64,000 bases of DNA, taken from the NCBI GenBank assembly GCA_038363005.1, contig JBBQBI010000013.1, forward strand, positions 54,842 through 118,841. Direction: 5' to 3'. The position numbers and the translations under genes were made by a program. Source of the stretch: JAKOWB01 sp038363005 (lineage in GTDB: Bacteria > Pseudomonadota > Alphaproteobacteria > Kiloniellales > JACOMY01). Numbering within the stretch: position 1 is the stretch's first letter; each line of letters starts with the position of its first letter. Below the pieces are notes generated by a model, which saw nothing but the letters and a program-made list of their open reading frames with translations, did no database searches and had not been told where the DNA came from. Positions 10,133 to 18,312 of this stretch are shown piece by piece.

Positions 10133-10249
10133 GGGCGCGGGCGAAGGGGCCGCCCAGGGCACAGGTGCCATGCCATCGGTGGGTGGCGTCATGGCGCCGG
10201 CGGCACCCCATAGTCTTCGCAGCGCAGCAGTCCCGGACCGTCCCCACCC

Positions 10250-11443
10250 ATGCCCCCGCCCATGCCCAACGGAACCACCGCCTCGCCGCGGGCCATGACG
10301 ATCTTCAGCGCCACCGCCGCGGCGACCTTCTTCGCCAGCAGCAGTGCGCCGACGCCGCTCTATCGCCTCTACCAGGAGGCGCTGGGGCTGTCGCCGCTGC
10401 TGCTGACGCTGATCTTCGCCGCCTATGCCTTCAGCCTGCTGGCGGCGCTGCTGACCCTCGGCAAGCTGTCGGACTATGTCGGCCGCAAGCCGATGATCCT
10501 GGCGGCGCTGCTGCTGAACGCCCTGGCCATGACCCTCTTCGTCGCCGCCGACGCGGCCGGCTGGCTGATCGCCGCGCGCGTGGTGCAGGGTTTCGCTTCC
10601 GGCATCGCCGCCGCCGCGCTGGGCGCCGCCATTCTGGACAGCGACCGCCAGCGCGGCCCGGTGATCAACTCCATCACCGGCTTCATCGGCCTCACCGTCG
10701 GCTCGCTCGGCGCCGGCGCGCTGGTGGCCTTTGGCCCCTGGCCGCAGCAGCTGGTCTTCCTGCTGCTGCTCGGCGTCACGCTGCTGCTGGCGCTGCTGCT
10801 CTGGCGGATGCCGGAGACGACGCGGCGACAGGCCGGCGGCTGGGTCTCGCTGCGGCCGCGCATCGCGGTGCCCGAACAGGCGCGGCGCCGGCTGCTGACC
10901 GTCACGCCGGTCAACGTCGCCGGCTGGGCGCTGGGCGGCTTCTATTTCTCGCTCATGCCCTCGGTGATCCGGGCGGCGACCGGTCTGGCCTCGCCGTTGG
11001 TCGGCGGCCTCGACATCGCGCTGCTGACGGCGACCGCCACCGCCATGGTGCTGCTGCTGCGCCGCCGCCCGCCGGAGGAGCTGCTGACCCTGGGCACCGC
11101 CAGCCTGGCGGCCGGTGTCGCCATCACGCTGGGCGGCGTACTGTCGGGTGCCCCCTTGCTGCTGTTCGGCGGCACGCTGGTGTCCGGCGTCGGCTTCGGC
11201 ACCACCTTTTCCGGCGTGCTGCGCAGCGTGCTGCCACTGGCACCGGCGAACGAGCGCGCCGCACTGCTGGCCGCCTACTACGCCATGAGCTATCTGGCTT
11301 TCAGCCTGCCGGCACTGCTGGCCGGCCTGCTGGTGCCCGGGCTGGGCCTGACGATGACCACCTACCTCTATGGCGGTGTCGTGATCCTGCTGGCGCTGAC
11401 CTCGCTGCTGGCGCTGCGGCTGCAGCGTCCGCTGGCGGCCTGA
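10250..11443 (+). CDS. MFS transporter
   Basis: A 397-residue inner-membrane carrier with about twelve hydrophobic segments. The loop after TM2 has GKLSDYVGRKP, the family's D-x2-G-R-K/R motif (about residues 72-80), and residues near 115-120 hold RVVQGFASG, the motif B arginine. This fits drug or small-molecule export (DHA1-like), but the substrate is unknown. Two ATG codons (10250 and 10262) are possible starts and neither has a strong ribosome site. It is convergent with the ABC exporter gene, with 8 bases between the stops. Confidence 0.88.
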   Translation: MPPPMPNGTTASPRAMTIFSATAAATFFASSSAPTPLYRLYQEALGLSPLLLTLIFAAYAFSLLAALLTLGKLSDYVGRKPMILAALLLNALAMTLFVAADAAGWLIAARVVQGFASGIAAAALGAAILDSDRQRGPVINSITGFIGLTVGSLGAGALVAFGPWPQQLVFLLLLGVTLLLALLLWRMPETTRRQAGGWVSLRPRIAVPEQARRRLLTVTPVNVAGWALGGFYFSLMPSVIRAATGLASPLVGGLDIALLTATATAMVLLLRRRPPEELLTLGTASLAAGVAITLGGVLSGAPLLLFGGTLVSGVGFGTTFSGVLRSVLPLAPANERAALLAAYYAMSYLAFSLPALLAGLLVPGLGLTMTTYLYGGVVILLALTSLLALRLQRPLAA

Positions 11444-11451
11444 CGGCTCCG

Positions 11452-13329
11452 CTAGCGGTACCCTGCCGCCTGCAGCTCGAAGAGCTCGGCATAGCGCCCG
11501 CCGGCGGCGACAAGCTCCTCGTGCGTGCCGCTAGCTTCGACCTTGCCGTCGGCCAGCACCAGGATGCGGTCGGCCATGCGCACGCTGGAGAAGCGGTGCG
11601 AGATCAGGATCGCCGTGCGGCCGGTGCTGAGTGCCTTGAAACGCTGGAAGACCTCGACCTCGGCGCGGGCGTCGAGCGCCGCCGTCGGTTCGTCCAGGAT
11701 CAGCACCTGCGCGTCGCGCATATAGGCGCGGGCGATGGCGACCTTCTGCCACTCGCCGCCCGACAGCTCGACGCCGTTGCGGAACCGCTTGCCGATCATC
11801 TGGTCGTAGCCGCCGGGCAGCCGGGCGATCACCTCGTCGGCCAAACCTCGGCGCGCCGCCTCGGCGATGCGGGCACGGTCGTCGCGCGCCTCGATGCGGC
11901 CCACCGCGATGTTGTCGGCGGCACTCAGGTTGTAGCGCACGAAATCCTGGAAGATCACGCCCATGGCACCGCGCAGCGCGTCGAGGTCGTAGGACTTCAG
12001 GTCCTGGCCGTCGAGCAGGATGCGGCCCTCGTCGGGGTCGTAGAGCCGCGCCAGCAGCTTCACCAGCGTGGTCTTGCCGGCGCCGTTCTCGCCGACCAGC
12101 GCCAGCACCTCGCCGGCGTGCAGCGTGAAGCTGAGGTCGCGCACCGCCCAGCGCTCGGCGCCGGGATAGCGGAAGCCGACGCCCTCGAAGGTGAAGCCCT
12201 GGCGGAGGGGCTGCGGCACTGGCAGCGGGTTGGGCGGCGAGTCGATCTCCGGCTTTACCTGATAGAAGGAGAAAAGATCGTCGAGATAGAGCGCCTGCCC
12301 GGCCATGCTGGAAAAGCCGGAGAGCAGCCCCTCAAGCAGCGTGCGCAGGCGGCGGAAGGAGCCGGCCAGGAAGGTCAGGTCGCCGACCGTGAAGTCGCCC
12401 GCCAGTGTGCGCCAGGCGATGTAGCCATAGGCCAGGTAGTAGCCGACCGTGCCGATGGCGGTGAACAGGCCGCCCCAGCCGGCGCGGCGCAGCGCCAGGC
12501 GCCGGTTGGCGGCATAGAGCGCGGCGGCGAGCTGGCGATAGCGCCCGATCAGGAAGCCGTTGAGGCCGAAGATCTTCACTTCCTTGGCAGTCTCGACGCT
12601 GGCCGCGGTCTGCCGCAGGTAATCCAGCTCGCGCCGCTCCGGCGTGCGCACGAAGGCCAGCAAGTAGCTGCGCGCGTTGAAGTGCGCCTCGCCCAGGAAG
12701 GCCGGCACCAGCGCGATGAACAGCAGCGCGATGAGCCAGGGGGCATAGAACAGCAAGCCAGCGGCGAAGCTGGCGACGGTCACCAGGTCCTGCGCCTGGC
12801 CCAGCAGCTGGCCCATCAGGCTCATGCGCCCGCTGGTCTGCCGCCGCGCGCGCTCCAGCTGGTCCTGGAACTCGGCGTCTTCGAAGTCCTCCAGGTCCAG
12901 GGTCGCGGCATGCTCCATCAGGCGGATGCTGGAGGCGTTGGTGACGCGCTCACCCAGCAGGCTGTCGACCAGCGCCACCACGCGGCCCAGCAGGTCGGCC
13001 AGCACCGCCAGCAGGAACTCGGCCAACAGCAACAGGATCAAGGGCTGCAGCAGACCGCTGTCGAGCCAGGCGCGCAGGCCCGCCGGGTGATCCGGCCGTC
13101 CGGCCAGCAGCACCACCTCGTCGATGATCAGCTTGCCGACATAGAGCGTCGCCACCGGCAGCAGCGCGCGCAGCAGGCGCAGCAGCAGCGAGGCCAGGGT
13201 GAGCTGCCGGCTGGTGCGCCAGACCATGGCGATGAAGGGCGGCAGGTTGCGCAGCGCGCCGAACCGCTGCTTGAGCGAGTGGGCCGGTGGCAAGGGCGCG
13301 GCACGGCGCGCGCTATCCTGACTCGACAT
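11452..13329 (-). CDS. ABC transporter, fused permease and ATPase
   Basis: A 625-residue half transporter. Residues 30-350 carry the six-helix type I exporter membrane domain. The ATPase part begins near 370: GENGAGKTT is Walker A, LSGGEWQKVAIARA is the signature and LILDEPTAAL the Walker B, with ISHRFSSV as the H-loop. It should act as a homodimer at the inner membrane. The ATG at 13329 was chosen because it precedes MSSQDSARR and avoids an unlikely Gln-rich leader. The cargo is unknown; the wide family exports lipids, peptides or drugs. It is convergent with the MFS gene. Confidence 0.92.
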   Translation of the reverse strand: MSSQDSARRAAPLPPAHSLKQRFGALRNLPPFIAMVWRTSRQLTLASLLLRLLRALLPVATLYVGKLIIDEVVLLAGRPDHPAGLRAWLDSGLLQPLILLLLAEFLLAVLADLLGRVVALVDSLLGERVTNASSIRLMEHAATLDLEDFEDAEFQDQLERARRQTSGRMSLMGQLLGQAQDLVTVASFAAGLLFYAPWLIALLFIALVPAFLGEAHFNARSYLLAFVRTPERRELDYLRQTAASVETAKEVKIFGLNGFLIGRYRQLAAALYAANRRLALRRAGWGGLFTAIGTVGYYLAYGYIAWRTLAGDFTVGDLTFLAGSFRRLRTLLEGLLSGFSSMAGQALYLDDLFSFYQVKPEIDSPPNPLPVPQPLRQGFTFEGVGFRYPGAERWAVRDLSFTLHAGEVLALVGENGAGKTTLVKLLARLYDPDEGRILLDGQDLKSYDLDALRGAMGVIFQDFVRYNLSAADNIAVGRIEARDDRARIAEAARRGLADEVIARLPGGYDQMIGKRFRNGVELSGGEWQKVAIARAYMRDAQVLILDEPTAALDARAEVEVFQRFKALSTGRTAILISHRFSSVRMADRILVLADGKVEASGTHEELVAAGGRYAELFELQAAGYR

Positions 13330-13401
13330 GTTGGATCCTGTCTCGGTTGCCGCCTGCTGCTGGCGCGGGCCGCAGTCTAGCAAGCGCGGCCGGCTTCGCC
13401 C

Positions 13402-14457
13402 TTACTCGTGGCGATGCCGGTGATGACTGTCCGGCGTGTGGGCGTGCGCGTGGCGCAGCCGGGCGTGCGTATGCTGGTGGCTGTGCGGCGCGCGCGGGTC
13501 CTGGCCCGGCGCATGGTCGTGCTGGTGATGCGCGTCGTGGCGGTGGCGATGGACGTGAGTCAGCGGCTCGTGCTCGTGCAGGTGGGCGTGACGCTCGGTC
13601 AGGTGCAGCGCCACGCCGGCGGCCATCAGCAGGCCGGCCAGCGCCAGCGACCAGGTCACCGCCGCGTCGGCCAGGGGAATCGCTGCCAGCGCGCCGACGA
13701 AGGGCGCCAGCGAGAAGTAGGCGCCGGTGCGCGCGGTGCCCAGGTGGCGCAGCGCCAGCACGAAGAGCGCCAGGCTGACGCCGTAGCCGAGGAAGCCGAC
13801 CGCGGCGGCCAGCAGCGCCGGCCCCAGCGGTGGCCAGGGCGCGCCCACCGCCAGTGCCAGCAGCAGTGTCACCGGTGCCGCGCCCAAGCCCTTCAGCATG
13901 GCGATCTGCAGCGGGTCGGCCAGCGCCACCTTGCGCGTCAGGTTGTTGTCCAGGCCCCAGCAGAGGCAGGCACCGGCGATCAGCAGCGGCCCCAGCAACC
14001 CGCCGTCCACGCTGATGCCGCCCTGCCAGGCCAGCAGCCCGGCGCCGGCGACGATCAAGCCCATGCCCAGCGCGATGCGCCGGTCGAAGTTCTCGCGGAA
14101 CAGGAACCAGGCCAGCAGCGCGGTGGCCACGCCCTCCAGAGTGAGCAGCAGCGAGGCCGTGGCGGCATCGCTCAGGCGCAGTCCCAACAACAGCAGCAGC
14201 GGCCCGGCCACGCCACCCAGCAACAGGGCGCCCAGCATCCAGGGCCAGTCGCCACCGGCCAGCCGCGTCTCGCCACCGCCGCCGCCGCCCAGCCGCAGCA
14301 GCGCGCGCAGCAGCGCCAGGCCGAGGCCGGAGCCCAGGTAGAACAGCGCCGCCAGCATCCAGGGATCGATCGTGCCGATCAGCCGCTTGGCCAGCGGCGT
14401 CGCCAGCCCGAACAGCAGGGCGGCGCCCAGGGCATAGAGCACGGCGTGGCGGTTCAT
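13402..14457 (-). CDS. EamA/DMT-family carrier with a His-rich cytoplasmic or periplasmic tail
   Basis: A 351-residue protein with two EamA repeats (ten hydrophobic segments, residues 1-285) like drug/metabolite exporters. The last 64 residues (288-351) hold 23 histidines in short H-x-H runs with few hydrophobics, for example THVHRHRHDAHHQHDH. Such tails bind divalent metals (Zn, Ni, Co, Cu), so metal transport, metal sensing or buffering is a reasonable guess, but it is inference. A long inverted repeat lies just before the start. It is directly downstream of the chloroperoxidase-type gene on the same strand. Confidence 0.85.
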   Translation of the reverse strand: MNRHAVLYALGAALLFGLATPLAKRLIGTIDPWMLAALFYLGSGLGLALLRALLRLGGGGGGETRLAGGDWPWMLGALLLGGVAGPLLLLLGLRLSDAATASLLLTLEGVATALLAWFLFRENFDRRIALGMGLIVAGAGLLAWQGGISVDGGLLGPLLIAGACLCWGLDNNLTRKVALADPLQIAMLKGLGAAPVTLLLALAVGAPWPPLGPALLAAAVGFLGYGVSLALFVLALRHLGTARTGAYFSLAPFVGALAAIPLADAAVTWSLALAGLLMAAGVALHLTERHAHLHEHEPLTHVHRHRHDAHHQHDHAPGQDPRAPHSHQHTHARLRHAHAHTPDSHHRHRHE

Positions 14458-14466
14458 GCGGCTCTC

Positions 14467-14512
14467 CCGGCAACGGCAGCGCCCTGTTGTAGCAGGTCGC
14501 CGCCGTTGCCGG
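14467..14512 (-). other. Long inverted repeat before the DMT start
   Basis: Perfect 11-base arms, CCGGCAACGGC (14467-14477) and GCCGTTGCCGG (14502-14512), with a smaller inner stem, lie 10 bases before the leftward start at 14457. The RNA hairpin would end next to the ribosome site GGGAGAG and could act in termination or translational control. Confidence 0.45.
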
Positions 14513-14530
14513 TGGCGCTTCCCCTCGCTG

Positions 14531-15352
14531 TCAGCTGCGGATGAAGCGCAGCAGGTCGTCGTTCACCTTGCCGGCCTGCACCGTCGCCATGCCGTGCGCG
14601 CCGCCCGGATAGACCTTGTACTCGTTCTTCGGCACCAGCTTGGACGACAGCGCGCCGCCGGCGACGATCGGTACGATCTGGTCGTTCTCGCCGTGCAGGA
14701 TCAGCGTCGGTACGTCGAAACGCTTGAGGTCCTCGGTGAAGTCGGTCTCGGAGAAGGCCTTGATGCAGTCGTAGACGCCCTTCATGCCGCCCATCATGCC
14801 CTGGCGCCACCAGTTGTTGATCAGGCCCTGCGAGACCGTCGCCCCCGGCCGGTTGAAGCCGTAGAAGGGCATCGGCACTTCCATGAAGTACTGCGAGCGG
14901 TCGGCCAGGGTCTTGGCGCGGATGTCGTCGAACACTGCCATCGGCAGGCCCAGGGGATTCTTCTCGGTCTTCAGCATCAGCGGCGGCACGGCGCCGATCA
15001 GCACCGCCTTGGCGACGCGGGCGGTGCCGTGGCGGCCGATGTAGCGCGCCACCTCGCCGCCACCGGTGGAATGGCCGATATGCACCGCGTCCTTCAGGTC
15101 CAGCGCGGCGGTCAGCGCCGCCAGGTCGTCGGAATAGGTGTCCATCTCGTTACCGTGCCAGGTCTGCGTCGAGCGGCCGTGGCTACGCCGGTCATGCGCG
15201 ATGCAGCGGTAGCCGTGGCCACCGAGGAACATCATCTGCTGGTCCCACTCGTCGCCGGTCAGCGGCCAACCGTGACTGAAGACCACCGGCTGCCCGGCCC
15301 CCCAGTCCTTGTAAAAGATCTCGGTCCCATCCTTGGTCTTGATGCTGGGCAT
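14531..15352 (-). CDS. Alpha/beta hydrolase, non-heme chloroperoxidase type
   Basis: A 273-residue single-domain hydrolase close to cofactor-free haloperoxidases and arylesterases. S95 lies in the elbow GHSTGG, D224 in HGENDQIVP, and H253 in GGAHGM, giving the complete triad, while SHGWP near residue 26 supplies the oxyanion hole. True halogenation activity of this class is mostly a side reaction with peracids; an esterase or lactonase is as likely. It is upstream of the DMT carrier on the same strand. Confidence 0.9.
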   Translation of the reverse strand: MPSIKTKDGTEIFYKDWGAGQPVVFSHGWPLTGDEWDQQMMFLGGHGYRCIAHDRRSHGRSTQTWHGNEMDTYSDDLAALTAALDLKDAVHIGHSTGGGEVARYIGRHGTARVAKAVLIGAVPPLMLKTEKNPLGLPMAVFDDIRAKTLADRSQYFMEVPMPFYGFNRPGATVSQGLINNWWRQGMMGGMKGVYDCIKAFSETDFTEDLKRFDVPTLILHGENDQIVPIVAGGALSSKLVPKNEYKVYPGGAHGMATVQAGKVNDDLLRFIRS

Positions 15353-15446
15353 GGCGCAGCTCCTCTATTGGGCGGATGGGTCGATGCTAGCGACCGCGTC
15401 CGCCACCCGAAAGCCGGCCGCGGCGGGCAGCCATCAGACTTTCGTT

Positions 15447-16586
15447 TCAGCCTGAAACGCCGGTGGACTCCCGCCGCCGTGCCGCTTCGGCCTCGATGGC
15501 GCTGGTCAGCTCGGGATGCTGACCGGCCAGGACGCGGAAGTCGGCGATATCCAGGGTCAGCAGCTGTGTCGCGCGGCGGGCATTGACGCTGGCGCTGCGT
15601 GGCTCGCCGGTGATCAGCGCCATCTCGCCCAGGAAGCTGCCGGGGCCCAGGCGCACCGACCGGGGCTCCAGCGCCACCTCGACCTCGCCCTCGACGATGA
15701 AGTACATGCAGTCGCCAGGCTCGCCCTTGCGCATCAGCGGCGCACCGGCCGGCAGGCGGCGCGGCCGCAGCAGGCGCGCCACCTCGGCGATGACCGTCGC
15801 GCCCAGTGCCTGGAACAGCGGCACCTTGGCCACCAGGCTCCAGGTACGCAGGAAGTCGCGGCGGCGCACCTCGGCGGCGAAGCCCGACGCCAGGATGCCG
15901 GCCCAGAGTGCAAAAATGGCGATGCCCAGGATCATCACCAGGCTGGCGACCACCCGCCCCAGGGTGCTGGCCGGGATGGCGTCGCCGTAGCCGGTGGTGG
16001 TCAAGGTGACGATGCACCACCAGAGCGCCGCCGGAAGCGACCCGAAGGTTTGCGGCTGGCCGCCGCGTTCCAGCAGGTATTCCGCCGTGCCGGCCAGCAG
16101 CAGCACGATGGCAAAGGCTGCCAGCACGCTGAGCAGCGCGCCGCGCTCGTTGTGCAGCACGCGGCCGATCACCGCGAAGCCGGCGACGTAGCGTGTTAGC
16201 TTCAGCATCCACAGCGCGCCCAGCGTCACCGCCTCGCTCGCCGGCAGGCCGCAGAGCAGCGCCACCGGGATGGCCCAGCCGGAGAGCAGGTCGACCAGCC
16301 CCAGGAAGGACAGCAGGTAGTGCCGTCGCGCGCCCGGCCGGCCGGGCGGCACCGCCAGCGCCGGCGCGGCGACCGCCCGGAGCAGCCACTCGACCAGGAA
16401 GCAGGCGCTCACCAGCAGCGCCAGGTCGACCAGCAGCTGCCGGTCGATCGGCGTCGACTGCAGGGTCAGCTCGATGACGGCGACCAGGCCCAGCGCCAGC
16501 AGGCCATGATGCAGCCAGCGCAGGGCACGCGCCCCGCCGGCCCGCGCCTCGGGATCCAGCAGCGACCCCAGTGTCCGGTGGTCCAT
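15447..16586 (-). CDS. Cyclic-nucleotide-gated potassium channel (MlotiK1-like)
   Basis: A 379-residue tetrameric-type K+ channel. Residues 25-230 give six membrane segments; the S4-like helix (MLKLTRYVAGF) has few charges, so voltage sensing is unlikely. The selectivity filter is TTTGYGD at 196-202. Residues 255-370 form a cyclic-nucleotide-binding domain whose phosphate-binding cassette FLGEMALITGEPRSASV has the key Arg (R330) followed by Ser, typical of cAMP binding. Length is close to the Mesorhizobium channel. The adenylate cyclase at 52.1-53.8 kb could supply its ligand, though they are unlinked. Confidence 0.92.
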   Translation of the reverse strand: MDHRTLGSLLDPEARAGGARALRWLHHGLLALGLVAVIELTLQSTPIDRQLLVDLALLVSACFLVEWLLRAVAAPALAVPPGRPGARRHYLLSFLGLVDLLSGWAIPVALLCGLPASEAVTLGALWMLKLTRYVAGFAVIGRVLHNERGALLSVLAAFAIVLLLAGTAEYLLERGGQPQTFGSLPAALWWCIVTLTTTGYGDAIPASTLGRVVASLVMILGIAIFALWAGILASGFAAEVRRRDFLRTWSLVAKVPLFQALGATVIAEVARLLRPRRLPAGAPLMRKGEPGDCMYFIVEGEVEVALEPRSVRLGPGSFLGEMALITGEPRSASVNARRATQLLTLDIADFRVLAGQHPELTSAIEAEAARRRESTGVSG

Positions 16587-16665
16587 CCGCAGCGCTCCCC
16601 CGCCGCCGCCCTTTCGGGCAGAGCGTTGCAGGATAGCGTGCTTCGCCGGCCGAGGGCAGGGACCG

Positions 16666-17406
16666 TCAGCCGCAGCAGGGCGGGCGCGGCAGCGGGGACT
16701 CCTGGTAGCTGTCGTGCAACCGAACCCAGTCGGTCAGGTTGCCACGCGGTCCGGTCTCATTGCGGCCCTTGGGCGTCAGGTCGAGGTAGTTGTAGGCGCC
16801 GATCAGCTCCTCGCCGCCGCGGCCGAAGGCCGAGTAGGTGTGGAAGAGCGTCCCCGACGGGTCGCGATAGAACACCGAGATGCCCGGCAGGTCTGGCCCC
16901 CAGGCCTCGGTCAGCGGCGCGAAGTTGTAGGTCATCTCGCCGCTCGCCATCTGCTCCGGCGTGAAGGAGACCTGGAAGTCGTAGTTGAAGTCGCTGCCAT
17001 GCGACGAGACGAACGGGAAGCCCCAGCCCATGCGGCGGCGCACCTGCTCGATCCTGGCGATCGGCGCGCGGGCGACAGCGGCGAAAGCGACATCGTGGTG
17101 CTGCAGGTGCAGCAGAGCGCCGGCCACGTGATCGGCCTGAAAGGAACAGCCGACACAGGGCTCCTGGTCGTCCGGCCCCAGCATGAAATGCTGCACCACG
17201 AGCTGGCTGCGGCCCAGGAAGAGATCGGCAAAGCGTAGCTCTCCCTGGGGTCCGGTGAAGCGGTAGGGCTTGTCGAGACGGAGCCAAGGTAGCGCCCGGC
17301 GCGCCTCGGCCAGGCGGTCGCGGGAGTGCGTCATCGCCTTCTCCTCGGCCAACAGCGCACGGCGCGCGGCGAGCCAGGCTTCGCGGGATACGACCTGATG
17401 GTTCAT
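16666..17406 (-). CDS. DUF899 thioredoxin-like protein
   Basis: A 246-residue member of the DUF899 family, which has a thioredoxin-like fold related to AhpC/TSA. Conserved pieces seen are the N-terminal EEKAMTHSRDRLAEARRALPW, FADLFLGRSQLVVQHFML, the CVGCSF pair (about residues 84-89) and SVFYRDPSGTLFHTYSAFGRGGE. Two adjacent cysteines and the context suggest a redox or stress role, but none is proven for this family that I know. It follows the SRPBCC gene by 12 bases and so belongs to the arsR-led operon. The protein ends in PPCCG, another Cys pair. Confidence 0.85.
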   Translation of the reverse strand: MNHQVVSREAWLAARRALLAEEKAMTHSRDRLAEARRALPWLRLDKPYRFTGPQGELRFADLFLGRSQLVVQHFMLGPDDQEPCVGCSFQADHVAGALLHLQHHDVAFAAVARAPIARIEQVRRRMGWGFPFVSSHGSDFNYDFQVSFTPEQMASGEMTYNFAPLTEAWGPDLPGISVFYRDPSGTLFHTYSAFGRGGEELIGAYNYLDLTPKGRNETGPRGNLTDWVRLHDSYQESPLPRPPCCG

Positions 17407-17418
17407 TGGGCTCTCCGC

Positions 17419-17916
17419 TCAATTGCTGTCGGGGTTGGCGTCCTGCTCCACCAGCAGGACAAACTTGTCCAGCGCACCGGCCCAGCCGCGGGAATGGCCA
17501 TCGCGCGCCGGCGCGTCGAAAAACTTCTCGTGGATCAACGTCAGCAGCGTTCCGGCGCCGTCGGGCTTCAACAGCACCGTAACCCGCGATTCGCGCTCCG
17601 GCGTGGAGTGCCAGGCCCAGGTGAAGACCAGCTTCCGGTCGGGCTCGATCTCCTGGTACAGGCCGCCGACCTGGTTCTGCGTGCCGTCGGCGGACTGGAA
17701 GCGCGCGGTGAAGCGGCCGCCGACGCGCAGGTCGATCTCGGCGCTGGCGCTCAGCACCGGGCCGGGGCCGAACCAGGCGGCTAGCTGCTCGGCTTTCGTC
17801 CAGGCGGCGTAGACCTTGGCCGGCGCCGCCTTGAGGCGACGCTTGAGCGTGAGGCTGGGGACGACGGTGCCGGCGGCGTCGAAGGCCGGGGCGACGTTGG
17901 GCGGATCGGCGAGCAT
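17419..17916 (-). CDS. SRPBCC/AHSA1-family protein
   Basis: A 165-residue START-like protein. The ATG at 17916 follows a strong AGGAGG site. Hallmarks are the N-terminal KRRLKAAPAKVYAAWT, LAAWFGP, the DLRVGGRF strand and the C-terminal helix GWAGALDKF. In this family the cavity binds a hydrophobic ligand, unknown here. It is the standard partner of ArsR regulators of this kind. The start lies inside the 3' end of the arsR reading frame (136-base overlap). Confidence 0.87.
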   Translation of the reverse strand: MLADPPNVAPAFDAAGTVVPSLTLKRRLKAAPAKVYAAWTKAEQLAAWFGPGPVLSASAEIDLRVGGRFTARFQSADGTQNQVGGLYQEIEPDRKLVFTWAWHSTPERESRVTVLLKPDGAGTLLTLIHEKFFDAPARDGHSRGWAGALDKFVLLVEQDANPDSN

Positions 17917-18248
17917 GGGGTGTCCTCCTCGACAAAGGCCGCCAGGCGATCGAGCTGGGCGGTCCAGAAGCGCTGGTAGCGGGTGAGCCATGTCATCGCC
18001 TCCTCCATCGGGGCGGCGTTGAGCCGGCAGGTGACCGTGCGGCCCTGCTTCTCGCGCGCGACCAGGCCGGCCGACTGCAGCACCGCCAGGTGCTTCATCA
18101 CCGCCGGCAGCGAAACCGGGAAGGGGCGCGCCAGCTCGCTGACCGTCAGGCTGTCCTGCCCCTCCAGCCGCGCCAGCAGCGCACGGCGGGTGGGATCGGC
18201 CAGCGCGGCGAAGACACGGTCCAGGGCGGCGGCATTAATGTTAACCAT
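17781..18248 (-). CDS. ArsR-family repressor
   Basis: A 155-residue winged-helix repressor. Residues 5-85 contain VFAALADPTRRALLARL, ELARPFPVSLPAVMKHLAVLQSAGL and a wing with REKQGRTVTCRL, as in ArsR regulators next to SRPBCC genes; no metal-binding cysteine pair is seen. Homologues I know end near residue 110, but here the frame runs another 45 codons into the SRPBCC gene with a Pro/Ser/Arg-rich tail. The start codon coincides with the expected transcript start, so the mRNA may lack a leader. The operator covers the start. Confidence 0.85.
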   Translation of the reverse strand: MVNINAAALDRVFAALADPTRRALLARLEGQDSLTVSELARPFPVSLPAVMKHLAVLQSAGLVAREKQGRTVTCRLNAAPMEEAMTWLTRYQRFWTAQLDRLAAFVEEDTPCSPIRPTSPRPSTPPAPSSPASRSSVASRRRRPRSTPPGRKPSS

Positions 18249-18254
18249 ATGGTT
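18243..18254. promoter_or_regulatory. Predicted ArsR operator over the start codon
   Basis: AACCATATGGTT is a perfect 12-base palindrome that contains the arsR ATG at 18248. It also overlaps the expected start point of the promoter below, as an auto-repressor site would. Confidence 0.6.
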
Positions 18255-18255
18255 T

Positions 18256-18284
18256 AGTATTGAACTGCGATGCGGCCTTGTCAA
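18256..18284 (-). promoter_or_regulatory. Predicted arsR promoter
   Basis: Reading leftward, a perfect TTGACA (18284-18279) is followed by 17 bases and AATACT (18261-18256). The start point would fall at about 18249, next to the ATG at 18248. Confidence 0.6.
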
Positions 18285-18312
18285 GCCCGCGCCACCACCC
18301 AGCGCGTGATCG

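Noticed and set aside
10018..13380. Open reading frame of 1120 codons opposite the MFS and ABC genes
   Set aside because: Its translation is rich in Gln, Arg, Ala and Gly with no domain, and it opposes strongly conserved proteins. It is a by-product of GC-rich third codon positions.
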